Assembly (NCBI RefSeq): GCF_001659605.2
Contig: NC_035163.2
Location: forward strand, 30,716,158 to 30,780,157
Reading direction: 5' to 3'
DNA from: Manihot esculenta
Lineage: Eukaryota > Streptophyta > Magnoliopsida > Malpighiales > Euphorbiaceae
Length of the DNA: 64,000 bases
This document shows, piece by piece, positions 25,395 through 36,630 of the stretch. The translations under genes were made by a program, and so were the position numbers. The notes below the pieces were generated by a model. The model made no database searches. It was not told the origin of the DNA and worked only from the letters and a program-made list of their open reading frames with translations. Numbering within the stretch: position 1 is the first letter of the stretch; every line of letters begins with the position of its first letter.

Positions 25395-26599
25395 ACCGGG
25401 AAAAATGGAGAATTGGTAGATACATTGGGGGAGGGAAGGGAGAGAGTTAGGATATAGAGTTTAGAAAAAACAAAAATTATTAGGGCGGGTGATGAATATG
25501 GGAATTGATAATGTGGGCAGAAGTGATTGGTTAATTGAAGGTGGGAGTGATGAATGTTGGGTTGACTTGTGTAGAAAGATAAAAGTGGGGGGCGGATGGA
25601 AGCAGAGGGCTGTGAGAATTTGGGATCTATCTTTCATGATAATGCACCCCACTTAGGCTTGTCACGCCTTGAGATTTTTGAGCTTGTGTAGTGCTCTTGT
25701 TTTTTTCAGGTTTATATGAACTTTCTCTTTCACTATTTTTCTTTTCTTTTCTTTTCTTTTCTTTTCCTTGCTTAATTTGTCTCTTATACTCGTTTTTCCG
25801 CCCTAATCTGATTAATATTTGTTTGTACGTGCATGTTAGAGCTCAGTCCCAAGAAATAGGGAGAAGATGGGTATTTATATTATAAGAAAGTATAAAAAAA
25901 AATAAAAAAAAATTAGATGATAAGGTACGATGATGATTATGCATATGGCGTGGAAGTCACCAGCCATATATGTACATGATGCAATCTAAAAGCTCTTTGT
26001 CGCATTATAATACAGGGCAAATCTACACGTGACCATAATTGGCCATGCTTTATCCTTGTCTCTCGCTTGTCCCGGAATCATTTGCTTGTCAAAAAGTCTA
26101 TCTTTCGCTTCTATAATTGATTAATGTAAGGTTCTCAGCCTTTAGATAAAATTATATTTAACCAAGCTAATTTCTTTTTGTTTTACTGATTAATTCACCC
26201 ATTATTATGACGTAAACTCACGTGACTGGACTCCGTTAGCATTCCGTTATTGTTCTTTTAACCTCCTCCCCGTCTTCCTTCTCTTCTTTCTCAAAGTACA
26301 GCTCGTCAATCTACTACTACACCTCTCTCTCATTCCTGGCTACATTCCAGGACTCATTGGATTAATTAAGTTGGAGAAATATCCCCACTCCGTGGACTGA
26401 AATAAAATTTTATTCCCGTTGAATTGATTCACTGAGAAAAAAAGTGTTTTCAACGAGTATTGCTTCATCCGTGGAGATCAAACCTCAACATCACATCAGA
26501 ATAAAGCACTCATCCAACACTCGTCCTTAATCTAACAATATTAATTAAAGCAAATACTAAAAAAATCATCCTTCTTCCTTCTCTTCTCTTAAAAACCAT
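25395..26599. other. Spacer downstream of SAMDC4
   Basis: The first 300 bases are probably SAMDC4 3' UTR. A CTTTT run follows at about 25,736-25,767. The rest is moderately AT-rich; pyrimidine-rich sequence at about 26,250-26,340 looks leader-like and may belong to the unrecognised stretch that follows. No protein family recognised. Confidence 0.45.
25736..25767 (+). repeat. CTTTT pentanucleotide microsatellite
   Basis: Six or so units of CTTTT in the 3' flank of SAMDC4. Confidence 0.85.
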
Positions 26600-27620
26600 T
26601 CAACAACCAAAACAGATCATATCCCAACTTGAAGCTAACTCCCAAGTTCTCAACACAAACCAGAGTATAAAGCATGGACCTCCCAAAAAGAAAATATTTA
26701 ACTCGCCAACTCACAAGCAGAACCAGTAGCGATCATCGCCCTGCCGTGAAGGTTGAAGAGAGTAGCAAATAGATGTAGCCAATTGCAAGAGGGGCTCTAC
26801 ATAAACTAAGGGGGTCAGAAAAGCTCGCAAACATGGCCTCTGCTTATGCAGTGTTCGAGCATATAACTGCGAGAATATATATACAGAAAGATGACATTGA
26901 GATCAGATTGGAGACTACATCTTTTTGGCTTCATCGGGATCACTGGATCTCTGTCCAAAGGAAAAGGGTAAGACAATTCAAGGCCATTGCCTTCAATCTC
27001 GACGTCACTCCGATGGCGCTCTTGCTGCTCCTTCTTCTTCTTTATCAGGTTGGCGGGACAAGGAGAATGACTCCCCGTTACGTGATGTCACGGACATATT
27101 GACCTAGACTAGATTGTAGGTTCTCGAGATGGCTGATTCCTGAGTCCCCCTGTGAAGGTTGAAATCCTCTGGGATATTGGGTTACGAGAACCAGCCCATT
27201 TCAGAGCACTCTGAGAAAATTAGTAATGAAATTGAATTCGTTTTGAAGTAAACTTTCGATTCGTAGGAATTCATTAATTTTGTGTTAGCACCAACTGAAC
27301 TCATGTATTTGGCTTTTCTCATCAGCCTATGACGAGTCTACGGCTTTTTACATGAAGCAGAAGATGATCTTCAAGTTTTAAGCTGCTTTGCATTTTGAAT
27401 TACATTTCTGCTTGCTGTTTTACTTGAATTCTTAATGGCTACTGCTTTTGTTGGTTTTCAGCCAGTGAAATTCGAGGCCAGTGTTGATCCATCGTAATGG
27501 CGACTGGTCACTAATGATCCTCACCGAGAAGATTATGACCCTGAAAAGAGTGAGTGGGTTGGTGCTGTAATGGGCTTTTGGGTCTTTCTCTCAACTTCGC
27601 CCATATATTAGACCTAAATA
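26600..27620 (+). other. Unrecognised gene-like or decayed gene stretch
   Basis: About 1 kb with base composition closer to exons than to the AT-rich DNA on both sides. It contains a 32-codon frame from the ATG at about 26,673 (MDLPKRKYLTRQLTSRTSSD..), a longer frame at 26,925-27,107 containing GWRDKENDSPLRDVTDI, and near 27,470-27,560 a stretch reading PVKFEASVDPS, then a stop, then NDPHREDYDPEKSEWVGAV. The pieces could be exons of a small gene or a pseudogene, because stops interrupt any simple joined reading. I do not recognise the family and assign no function. An expressed non-coding RNA is also possible. Confidence 0.3.
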
Positions 27621-28529
27621 ATCAATCCTGATGGGCCGAAGTCCATATCACAGGCAACTTCAAGACTTTCTCTATTAACTTTTCTATATATTTTCCATCG
27701 ATCCTTGTGAACTTACCTTCGATTTTGATTTCTTTTTATTAAGGGCCTATTAAATAAAAAAAATCAAACATCTAATATTTTTTATATTTATATTCTAACT
27801 TTTAAATTTTAAAATAGAAAAATTAATTCTTTCATATTTATATTTGTACTAATTTTAAATATTTATCTTAATCAACTTTAATAAAAAATTTACGATCTAA
27901 TTATTTTTTAAAATATTTATTAGTTAAAAAAATTAAAACATTTACATTAATTCATATTTATATTTAAATTTTAAAATTTTAAATAATAAAACTAAATTTT
28001 TTCATTTTACCTCAATTATAACAAAAAAACTAAATTAAATTTAAAAAATTATTAAAAAATTTTAATATAGCATTTAAAGTTGTATTTGACTAATAAAATA
28101 ATTTTTAAAATAAATATTTTTTTATATTTTTTATTAATTTTATTATTTACTTTTTATTCTCATTTTTGTAATACATATTACAGTTTAATAAAAATATAAA
28201 ATATAAAATGTATAATATTTAATTTTATTTAATATTATTGATATGTAATATAATTTTTTATCGAATTAATCAATAAATTAATATACGCCACAAATTACTT
28301 ATTATATAGAGAAATAAAATAAAAATATTAAATATTTTAAATAATTTATAAAAAAGTCTAAATTTTTATAAAAATCATAAATTATTTTACATTGAAGGAA
28401 TTCAAAAGAAATAAATTATTTTATTTTTAAAATTTTATATTTAGCAGAATTAATAGTATGAGTCTTTTAAATTTTTATGAGAATTGATTTTGAATTAAAA
28501 ATAAATTTTATTAAAATTATTAAAACTTT
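27621..28529. other. Extremely AT-rich spacer
   Basis: About 0.9 kb of very AT-rich DNA with stops in all frames. No gene, transposon end or regular repeat recognised; it leads directly into the foldback repeat. Confidence 0.6.
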
Positions 28530-29415
28530 ATAAAAAAATTATTTCACTGAATATTATTTATATAAAATTTATTTAATTAGTTTTTAATTTTTTTATTTTT
28601 TTTCTTTTATCTTGTATTTTTTATTTATTTTAATTCTAAATTTATTTTTTATTTTTAATTAATAATTACTCTTTATAAAAATTATTTTAATTTAATAGTC
28701 ACTATTAATACTTAATATATTTATAATTAATATTAAATTTATTATATTATTTTTTTAATTTTAAAAATTATTTTTTATATCTTTAATAGTAAAAAATTAT
28801 GTAAAATTCATATTTTAAATATTATAAAAATATTAACAATATTTTTTCAAATGAATATGATAAAAATTATTGTTATTTATAAGGATAAATATTTATGCTT
28901 AATTTAAAAATAATATGAATGATGAATAAGTTAAATTAATTTAAGATTTTATTATTAATTTATTTAATATAAAAAATTTCAATTGAATTCTTTTATATTT
29001 AAATTGATTTTAAACAAATGAGTTTTTTTATAAATAGAAATGATAAATTAATAATAAAATTTAAATTAATTTAATTTATTCATCATTCTTTTTAAAATAA
29101 ATATAAATATTTATTTTTATAAATATAATCATTTACATTATTAATATTTTTGTAATATTTAAAATTTAAGTTTTACATAATTTTTTATTATTAAAAATAA
29201 AATTATTTTTTAAAATTAATAAAATAATATAATAAAATTTTTAATATTAATTATAAATGTATTAAGTATTAATAGTCACTATTAAATTAATTTCTTTTTA
29301 TAAGGAGTAATCATTATTTAAAAGTAAAAATAAATTTAAAATTAAAATAAATAAATAAAATTCAAGTAATTTCGACTTAAATAATTTGAAGTGAAATTAT
29401 TTCTTACAAAATTCT
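28530..29415. repeat. AT-rich foldback: inverted repeat with arms of about 400 bp
   Basis: Two imperfect arms, about 28,535-28,965 and 29,038-29,405, are reverse complements around a centre near 28,990. Matched anchors: TACTCTTTATAAAA (near 28,667) with TTTTATAAGGAGTA (near 29,297); TAATAGTCACTATTAATACTTAA (starts 28,693) with its complement ending about 29,285; AAATTATGTAAAA (about 28,795) with TTTTACATAATTT (about 29,170); GAATGATGAATAAG (about 28,917) with TTATTCATCATTC (about 29,078). Pairing distances are consistent along the whole length, which simple AT-richness would not give. No coding frame. Probably a hairpin-type non-autonomous DNA element (MITE-like) or a source of long double-stranded RNA. 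Confidence 0.7.
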
Positions 29416-29983
29416 AATAATTTTTTATTTATTAATCTGTATTATAATAATAAATTATACATTATTTCCATTTCATTTATAAATGGAATGATTGAAGTGT
29501 GTAAAATTATGCAGTGGAAAGAAATCAATTGTGAGAAGATTTTGGTTGGGTTTTGATTGTGGCTTTGAAAAAGAAACAAAAAATTTGGTGCATGTATCAC
29601 AATTTTTGCCTTGTTGGAGTGGAATCAGATATTTTACTTCTATTATACAATCAAATACATCTGATTATAATCTAACTTTAAGCTCATTTAATATTAAAAT
29701 AAAAGATTTCATCTTGCGATTAGGATAAATAAAAATAATCATGATTTCCATTTTCAGGACTTTTAAATTAATTTAATTTTTAATTCCATCTGATTTAAGC
29801 AATTTTAATGAGGAAGTATCTTTTTGAATTTTTTTAAAAAATAATGTGGATATTAATAACATTGAATATTCAATTTTAATGGAGTTATATCCGATCTCTA
29901 ATTTAAAAATTAGTTTAATGAAAATGAAAAATAATTCATTAAATGGGTTATGAAAATATAATTTTTAAATAATAATAATATTA
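29416..29983. other. AT-rich spacer between the foldback and the nested LTR elements
   Basis: About 570 bases. A short frame at 29,492-29,728 has no family signature. No other feature seen. Confidence 0.5.
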
Positions 29984-30162
29984 ATCATTATAAAAATAAA
30001 TATGTTAATATAGAAAGTAAATATTGATAGATGTGTCAGTTATTTAATTTTAGAAATTGTATAATTATAAACTTGATTTTTCTTCCTATTTAAATACAGT
30101 CTCTCGTGTATAAATAGATTGTAATATTTATTGTGAAATACAATAAATATTATCTTTCTACA
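29984..30162 (+). repeat. Left LTR of the degenerate copia element
   Basis: Aligns with the right LTR at 34,354 and with the LTRs at 44,312 and 48,193 from the shared block AAATATGTTAATATA onward. The expected TGTTATAAG start is eroded. Contains TATAAATAG about 55 bases before its end, a likely promoter TATA. Confidence 0.8.
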
Positions 30163-31147
30163 TGGTATCAGCGTCTCACCTATAAATATTTAAAATTTTT
30201 TTTTAGAGATTCAGGTCCATGTTCATTTGAGTTATCAATAAATAGTAACATTTGGAGATTTAAAACTCTGTTCATTTAGTTTACTCGTAAAGAGTAACAT
30301 TTTGAAACTTTGTAATACCCAGCTAGACCCCGGCACCAAAATTTATACCTTCCGGTGGAATCTCCGTTGGAATCCGGAGTTTCTCGGATGTCGGAGCTTT
30401 CTAGAAGGGTAATATAAGGTTTTCATAAAATGTTTTAATGTTTTAAAGGTTTTTATGGTCTTAATTAGAGAAAGAAATTTGTTTTTTTGAAAGAAATCAC
30501 CTTGGAGGAAAAGTTCAGGTTCAGCCTCCGAACCTCATGTTCGGCCGCCGAACCTGGTGGAGTTTCGGAGGTACTTTCGGCCCCCGAAGGTAGTCTGGCC
30601 AGCCACCTATAAAGGGCCCCTTGTCCGGAAAATGGGCGAGTTTTCTCTCCCCATTTCCGGGCAAGGTGAGTCTCTGCCACCCCTTTTATGATCTTGTGTT
30701 TTCTCCTCAAATCCTTCAAGATTTTTACGAGGTTTTATCATGTTTTGAAGATTTTTGAGCTAAAGGTCAAAGTTTTGAAGCTTGAAGACCCCCGGAGCTC
30801 GTTCCTCCATATCTCCGAGTTGGGATCACACCTCCTCTCGATCTTCAAGAGGTAAGTGTAGATCCACGCCTTTTATGATGTTTTAAGTAAGTTTTATGAA
30901 GGGTTAAGGGGTTTTTAATGCATGTTTAGGCTAGTTGTAAAATATGAGGGTTTATGTTAGTTAAATGATAAATGTATGTTTATGTGTTGATATGTTGTTG
31001 TTTGTTGGGATTTAGGATAGTTTTATGCCCCTATATGCATGAATGAGTGTATATACATGTTTTAGAATAGTTGGATGCGTGTTGGAAAGTTTGGAGGGCT
31101 GAATGCGGGATGGCAGAATCGGGTTCTGCCACCCAAAAGGATCCAGG

Positions 31148-32185
31148 TTCGGCTTCCGAACCTGCTTCCGAAAGTGTCTGACTTTCGAATCTGTGGAGGA
31201 CCTGTAACACCCCCTACCCGATTATTTAATTAATCGAGTCGGAGACATTACATTTGTAACAATTCTCCTAGCTTTCCTTTACTTTGTATCATGAACATCA
31301 TGACTTTTTTTTTTTTTTCCTGAAAATCCGGCAGAGTTTCCCCTAAAATATGGACTTAATTTCACCTGTAAAAAGTAATATCACACTTCTATTAATATCA
31401 ACCTTAACCCCCAAACTTATTTCAACATCAAAACAGTTTCAATTTCGATCAAACGCTTCATAACATTTCATTAATCTCAACACATAAACTTATACTAATC
31501 ATCCACATTTACACCAAAATTAAAATATTTAACTATATCTGTTTCAAAGCATATTCAACTTTATCTCTAAAACCTTATGTACATGCCATATTTCCAAAAT
31601 CAAGTTCATATAAAAATTTATAAAATATACCCCAATATAGATGATGATGTAACTCTGGCTGGGTTGATGCAGATCTTGATCTACTGCTCTTTGAATCTAC
31701 AACCTGCGCGAGGAAAAATAAATTCCTACGTGCTAAGCAAATTGCTTAGTGGTGCTCAACTTTTTTTTATATAAATAAAAATTTAAATCAAAATTCATGT
31801 AATAACAGTAATTCAAACAAACAAACAACAAATAACTATATAACAAATAATTTGAAATAAGCTAAATCATATTATTATTTTACATATATACATATTTTCA
31901 TTTCACAATCTTTTCTTTTTCTTTTTCTTTTTTATTTGGTTGTGCCACTTGGCTTTAAATTAAAATTTAATTTTTCTATCTCTCTTCTTTTTTTTTTATA
32001 TTCTTTAAATTTATTATTTCTTTATTTTTATTTTACTATCCTTATTATTATTTTTTTTATTTTTTTTAGGATGTTACAGGACCTTCGGCTTCCGAACCTG
32101 CTTCCGAAAGTGCCTGACTTTTGGATCTGTGGAGGACCTTCGGCTTCCGAACCTGCTTCCGAAAGTGCCTGACTTTCGGATCTGG
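31148..32185 (+). repeat. 55-bp tandem repeat split by the nested LTR
   Basis: Three units, 31,148-31,202, 32,084-32,138 and 32,139 to about 32,185 (last one incomplete), each starting TTCGGCTTCCGAACCTGC. Every unit contains a small TTCGG..CCGAA palindrome. Related single modules occur at about 30,520-30,590 and 32,190. Confidence 0.85.
31203..32078 (+). mobile_element. Second solo LTR, nested in the first
   Basis: 876 bp, starting TGTAACACCCCCTACCCG and ending GGATGTTACA, flanked by a perfect 5-bp target duplication GGACC (31,198-31,202 and 32,079-32,083). No coding capacity. Removing it and one GGACC restores the 55-bp tandem array of the host LTR, confirming the insertion. The ends resemble those of gypsy-class plant LTRs. 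Confidence 0.88.
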
Positions 32186-32608
32186 AAGGGGTTTCGGCCG
32201 CCGAACCTGCTGCCAAAAGTCCCCTGTCCAGCCCTTGGTTGTTTTATATGCATGTTTTATGATGTTTTAGGGGGTTTTTTGGGAGATGTTTAGAGTTATG
32301 TTAGAGTTGTTTGGTCCCTCATTTGAGTCCACCTGTGTAGGATCTGACCTGAGGAACCGAGGTGATCAGCAGTGAGATAGCTGCTTCAGAGTCAGATCAG
32401 AGTCAGCCAGAGGTGAGTAGAACACAACTCTTTTATTTTAAAGCAAATGAACTTTAGAGCATGATCCATGCATCATGAATGCCATGATATGTATTAGGTT
32501 GTTTTGCATTAGAATCCACGAATATGACGCATTGCATTATTCATTGTTAATGTGGATGGATATTGGGTGATCCATTAGCCCTCAATGTGATATGATATGA
32601 TATGAGAT

Positions 32609-32771
32609 GGAAAGACTAGGTGTGGCCTAATCGCCCCTGGCACAGAGTAAGAAAAGACCAGGTGAGGCCTAATCGCCCCTGGCACAGAGTAAGAAAAGAC
32701 CAGGTGAGGCCTAATCGCCCCTGGCACAGAGTAAGAGAAGACCAGGTGTGGCCTAATCGCCTCTGGCACAG
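32609..32771 (+). repeat. 42-bp tandem repeat, nearly four units
   Basis: Units at 32,609-32,650, 32,651-32,692, 32,693-32,734 and 32,735 to about 32,771, with core GGCCTAATCGCCCCTGGCAC. Because 42 is a multiple of three, open repetitive frames appear on both strands; these are not genes. Confidence 0.9.
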
Positions 32772-34353
32772 TTGGACATGTTATGTTATGTTAAGAGGAA
32801 GTCCTGAGGAGCTCCGTCGAGGGCCGGGCATTTATGGGATATGTAGGGGGCTTTTGGTGACAATACCATCTTAAGGTGATTACTTGTCTTGTGATGCATT
32901 TCATGATGGCATATGATATTTAAATATTTTTATTGTTCTGTTCACTGGGCTTTTTAGCTCACCCCTTTCCCCTAACCCCCAGGTTTGCAGGGTCAGTGAT
33001 AGCAGGAAGTCAGCAAGGGTAAAAGCTATGTTCTTATAATAGAGTTGTAGTGGTCATGTATTATAATGTAATGCAATGTAAATATATGTAATGGATAGAG
33101 TTGTGCTTTGCCCTAGTTATGTATGATTAAGTCCTTTTTTATACATGATCTTTATGTAAATAGATAAATGTTTTAATGATGAGATATGTTGAACCAACCT
33201 TGATGTATGATATGTTGACCCAGCTGGAACATTTGATGAGGGCTCCAGTAAGGGGTTTTATGTTTACAGATATAGTGCATGCTTAGGTTAAACTTGGTAT
33301 ATGGAAAGTTTTAATTTTTTACGAAAATGTATGATCATGTATGGGATTTTATCAGGTACACAGGTTGTATGTTAGGCTTGCTATGGGTCCCGGCGATCTT
33401 AAGTCGATCTGGATCCTAACGCCGGTAGCGATCCGGTTTCCGGGTCGTTACACTTATCGATCTCTTTGTTTGGGTTACTCATAAAGGGTAACATTTGGAG
33501 ACTTAGGGTTCTATTCATTTGAATTATCCATAAAGGGTAACATTTGGAAACTTCGACTCTGTTTATCGAACATTGTTTACGATTATTATTCACGAATACT
33601 GTTCATGGATACTATTCTTCTGATTCTTTATTTATTTTGATTGTTTTGAATTCGTTGTTTTATGGCTGAAGTTAAAACCACCGTAATTGATGTGATTCTT
33701 GTGATGACTAAAATCACGGAATACAAATTAAATAGATCTAATTTTTTGGATTTGAGTAAGACTATCCGTATTTATTTACGAAATATTGAAATGGATGATC
33801 ATCTTATCAAGAATCCTCAAATTGATGAAACTCGTAGAGATTGAATGAGAGATGATACTCGTAGAGATTGGATGAGGGATGATACTCGTTTATTTTTGCA
33901 GATTCAAAATTCTATTCATAGTGAGATGATTAGTCTTATTAATGACTGTGAATTTATTAAAGAATTAATTGAGTATTTGTAATAGAATTAATTGAGTATT
34001 TGTAATTTCTATATTATGACAAATAGAATATTTTCAGTATTTATGATGTGTGTAAGGCGTTTTACCGAATTGAGAAAATGTGCTTCAATTTGGAAGAAAT
34101 TGGGTTTACAAATTCGATGCATGCTAAGTTGTGGTATGATAATCAAACAGCTATTTACATTGCCTCCAATCCAATATTTTACGAAAGAACTACATACATC
34201 GAGATTGATTGTCATTTTGTTCGTGAAAAGATCCAACAAAAGATAATAGGAGATATCTTCATTAAATTTTTAAATCTCTAAATGAGACTCGAGTTAATTA
34301 TATATGTAATAAGTTGGACATGATTAATATTTATACTTCAATTTAAAAGGGAG

Positions 34354-34520
34354 TGTTATAAGTTATAGAAACTAAATATGTTAATATAAAAAGTAAATAT
34401 TGATAGATGGGTCAATTGTTTAATCTTAGAAATTGTATAATTATAAACTTAATTTTTAAATCTAGATACCATTTTTCATATATAAATATATTATAATATA
34501 ATAAATATTATTTTTCTACG
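34354..34520 (+). repeat. Right LTR of the degenerate copia element
   Basis: Begins TGTTATAAGTTATAG and ends TTTTTCTACG, where TTCTACA is expected, so the terminal CA has mutated. Several small deletions relative to the 189-bp LTRs at 44,312 and 48,193. Confidence 0.8.
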
Positions 34521-36266
34521 ATAATAATTGCACAGTAATTTGAAATGATGATAAGTTAAAAGATGATAATGGAAAACATTATTATAAAAATTAGATAGAA
34601 TTATTACTTAGTCTTTATATAAAAAATTTATTAGTTAATTTTTAATTTTAAAAAATTATATTTTAAAAATTATATTAAAAATATTTTTGATATTTTAAAA
34701 AATTTATTAGTTAATTTTTTTTATTAATTTTAAATTTTAAATATTATAAAAAAATAAATTTAAGAACTGAATAATAAAATACTTAATAAAAAATTAATTA
34801 AGGGAGTCATTAATATATTTTTTAAAATATTATAAATATTTTAATATATTTTTTAAAAATTGAGTGAATTTCTTATATTATAAAAATTAAATAATAATTT
34901 TTTTAAAAAAAATTACTAGATAAAAAGATTGCAAGGCTATGATAAAAAAAAGGGTGGGAGTGATGGGGTGATAGAATTCTGATGGGGACTGTGGGGCGGA
35001 TGTGAGCTTGTGAGTCAGCATCTATTTTGGGCCCTCCTATAAGTGAATTTTTCAGCCAAATCCAAAAGCTTCCTTCTCAAAAAGCACTCTTTAACTCTCC
35101 TTTGCTTACCCCACAAAGTCTCTTCTCTATCTATCTATCTATCTATCTCTGATCATGGGGAGGTGGTGACCTCACTTCATGCCATGTATTTGTTGGAAAT
35201 TGAAATGGTCACTCATACGACTCAATTAAATTTCATCTAAAAGTATGTTTCTTATTGAAGGATATAATTGTCTTATATATTTTTTTAATATTGTACAAAC
35301 TTTCTTAAAAAAACATTAAAAAATTATTAAAAAGAAAGATAGAAAATTATTTATATGAGGAGAAAGATATAGATAAAATTTTTTAGTAAAATTTAAAATT
35401 TATTTCGCCGTGGAAAGTCATAGCAGCAGCAACAATTCCTCAAGAAAATCATGCATGAGTTAAAATTGGATACTTTAATTCAAAACGAAGAAATAAGGGT
35501 AGGTAATAATAATAATAATAATGTTATCTAATTATTAAAATAATTTTGCATTAATATACCCTTTTTATTTTTAATTTCATTTTACGTTTTATAAAAAAAT
35601 TAATTCTTTCAAATTCCTCTCCATATTATATTATTTTAATATTTAATTTCATAATATAAAAAATTTATTAAAAATATTTTAATTTATCTATAATTTTTAA
35701 CATTTAAAATTTTAGTAATATTTTAATATATTTTTAAAATAAAAATTGATGTTTTTCTGGTCCAAGGTTAGGTAGAAATACAAACAAGAGAAAATCTAAA
35801 GAGGGATTAATGCATTCTAATATTGGTGAAACCATTTTAAAATCTAATTGGCGTTGGTTTAATTTTCAGTTGGCTGCTTCTCTGTTTTATGTTTGTTTTC
35901 ATCAAAGTCGGGTTCCTTTCTCTGTACAAAACAAATTCCACCACTGCACACATCGAATCTCTCTCTTTTGTTCTAAGAAAAGCAAAACCCTCTATCTATC
36001 TGCCTCATCACCAAACCCTTTTTCTTGAGGTTTTCATTTGCTTCAATCTTTGGTATTGGTACTCGCTTTCTTCTTGAGCCTTGATCTGGTGCCCCAAAAT
36101 ACCCACATTTCTTTTTCTTTGGAAACCTCATCTGGAAACATCCCCACCGTGTATCTGAGACTTAAAAATGTCTCTAACTTTTGCTGCTTTTTAGTTTTTT
36201 GGATTTTTTTTTCAACTTTCTTTAAGGGAAAATTCCTTTCTTCTGTACAGGTTTTGCTATTCTAGA
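34521..36266. other. AT-rich spacer and promoter region of the PP2C gene
   Basis: 34,521-34,920 is low-complexity AT-rich DNA. 35,000-35,160 is more balanced, with a TATC repeat at 35,125-35,149. 35,170-35,780 is again AT-rich. From about 35,800 the sequence becomes pyrimidine-rich and probably begins the long PP2C leader. No gene recognised. Confidence 0.5.
35125..35149 (+). repeat. TATC tetranucleotide microsatellite
   Basis: Six units of CTAT/TATC. Confidence 0.85.
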
Positions 36267-36541
36267 ATGATTCTCGTGGAAAACGTTTTCTTGGGTGTAA
36301 CCCAGATGTCGATTTTCGTCATTCAAGAAGCAATTTTGCTTCTTAAAAACTGAGTTTTCGGGTTGTTTTGCTTCTAGGGTTTTTTTTTGGGGTTCCTTCT
36401 GTCTTTCTTCATTCCCTTTCTCTGAAATTGCTTCTCCATAAAATCACTCTTTTAAGAGCTTCATTGTTGAAATCAGAAAATTCCCAGTTGACGCTTTTGT
36501 CAATGACTTCATCTCAGCTATTTTACACAATACTCCAATAG
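36267..36541 (+). promoter_or_regulatory. Upstream ORFs in the PP2C leader
   Basis: If the leader is as long as its composition suggests, it contains two short upstream ORFs that end before the main start: ATG at 36,267 to TGA at 36,351-36,353 (28 residues) and ATG at 36,503 to TAG at 36,539-36,541 (12 residues). They could lower translation of the phosphatase. Whether they are in the mature leader is unknown, since a leader intron is possible. Confidence 0.4.
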
Positions 36542-36630
36542 TTTCCTGTTTCTATCGGGACATTTTGCAAACGGAAAGTCTGCAGTTCGGAAAATTTTCT
36601 CATTTTAGCTCTCGCCTGTCTATCAGAAAC

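Larger units (their letters stand above)
30311..33452 (+). mobile_element. Gypsy-like solo LTR (about 2.26 kb without its own insert)
   Basis: Begins TGTAATACCCAGC and ends GGTCGTTACA, the TG..CA ends of an LTR, and contains no coding domain. It splits the leader of the surrounding copia relic: sequence on both sides matches the leader repeat with TAACATTTGGA. Flanks read AACTT on the left and CTTAT on the right; only a short ACTT/CTT match is visible, so the target duplication is degraded or the end is off by a base or two. Its body is more GC-rich than its surroundings and carries a 55-bp and a 42-bp tandem repeat. It is itself interrupted at 31,203-32,078. Assignment to Ty3/gypsy rests on LTR style, not on a polymerase. 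Confidence 0.75.
29984..34520 (+). mobile_element. Degenerate Ty1/copia LTR element, interrupted by nested LTRs
   Basis: Relic of the same copia family as the copy at 44,312. The left LTR (about 29,984-30,162, its first bases eroded) ends CTTTCTACA and is followed by TGGTATCAGCGTC at 30,163, a primer-binding site for initiator tRNA-Met. The right LTR (34,354 to about 34,520) is preceded by a purine tract (AAAAGGGAG). Host sequence is split by the gypsy-like insert at 30,311-33,452. Internally only the first about 60 codons of gag remain (from 33,662), then a 27-bp tandem duplication with stops, then the end of the RNase H region (about 34,043-34,281). Protease, integrase and reverse transcriptase are gone, so it cannot move by itself. 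Target-site duplication could not be fixed. Confidence 0.85.

Noticed and set aside
32575..32874. Open frames on both strands with a repeated peptide
   Set aside because: They are produced by the 42-bp tandem repeat inside a solo LTR; nothing else supports a protein.
36565..36630. N-terminal extension of the PP2C
   Set aside because: The extended frame starts at TTG; the first ATG gives the family N-terminus MGCVHGKCC.
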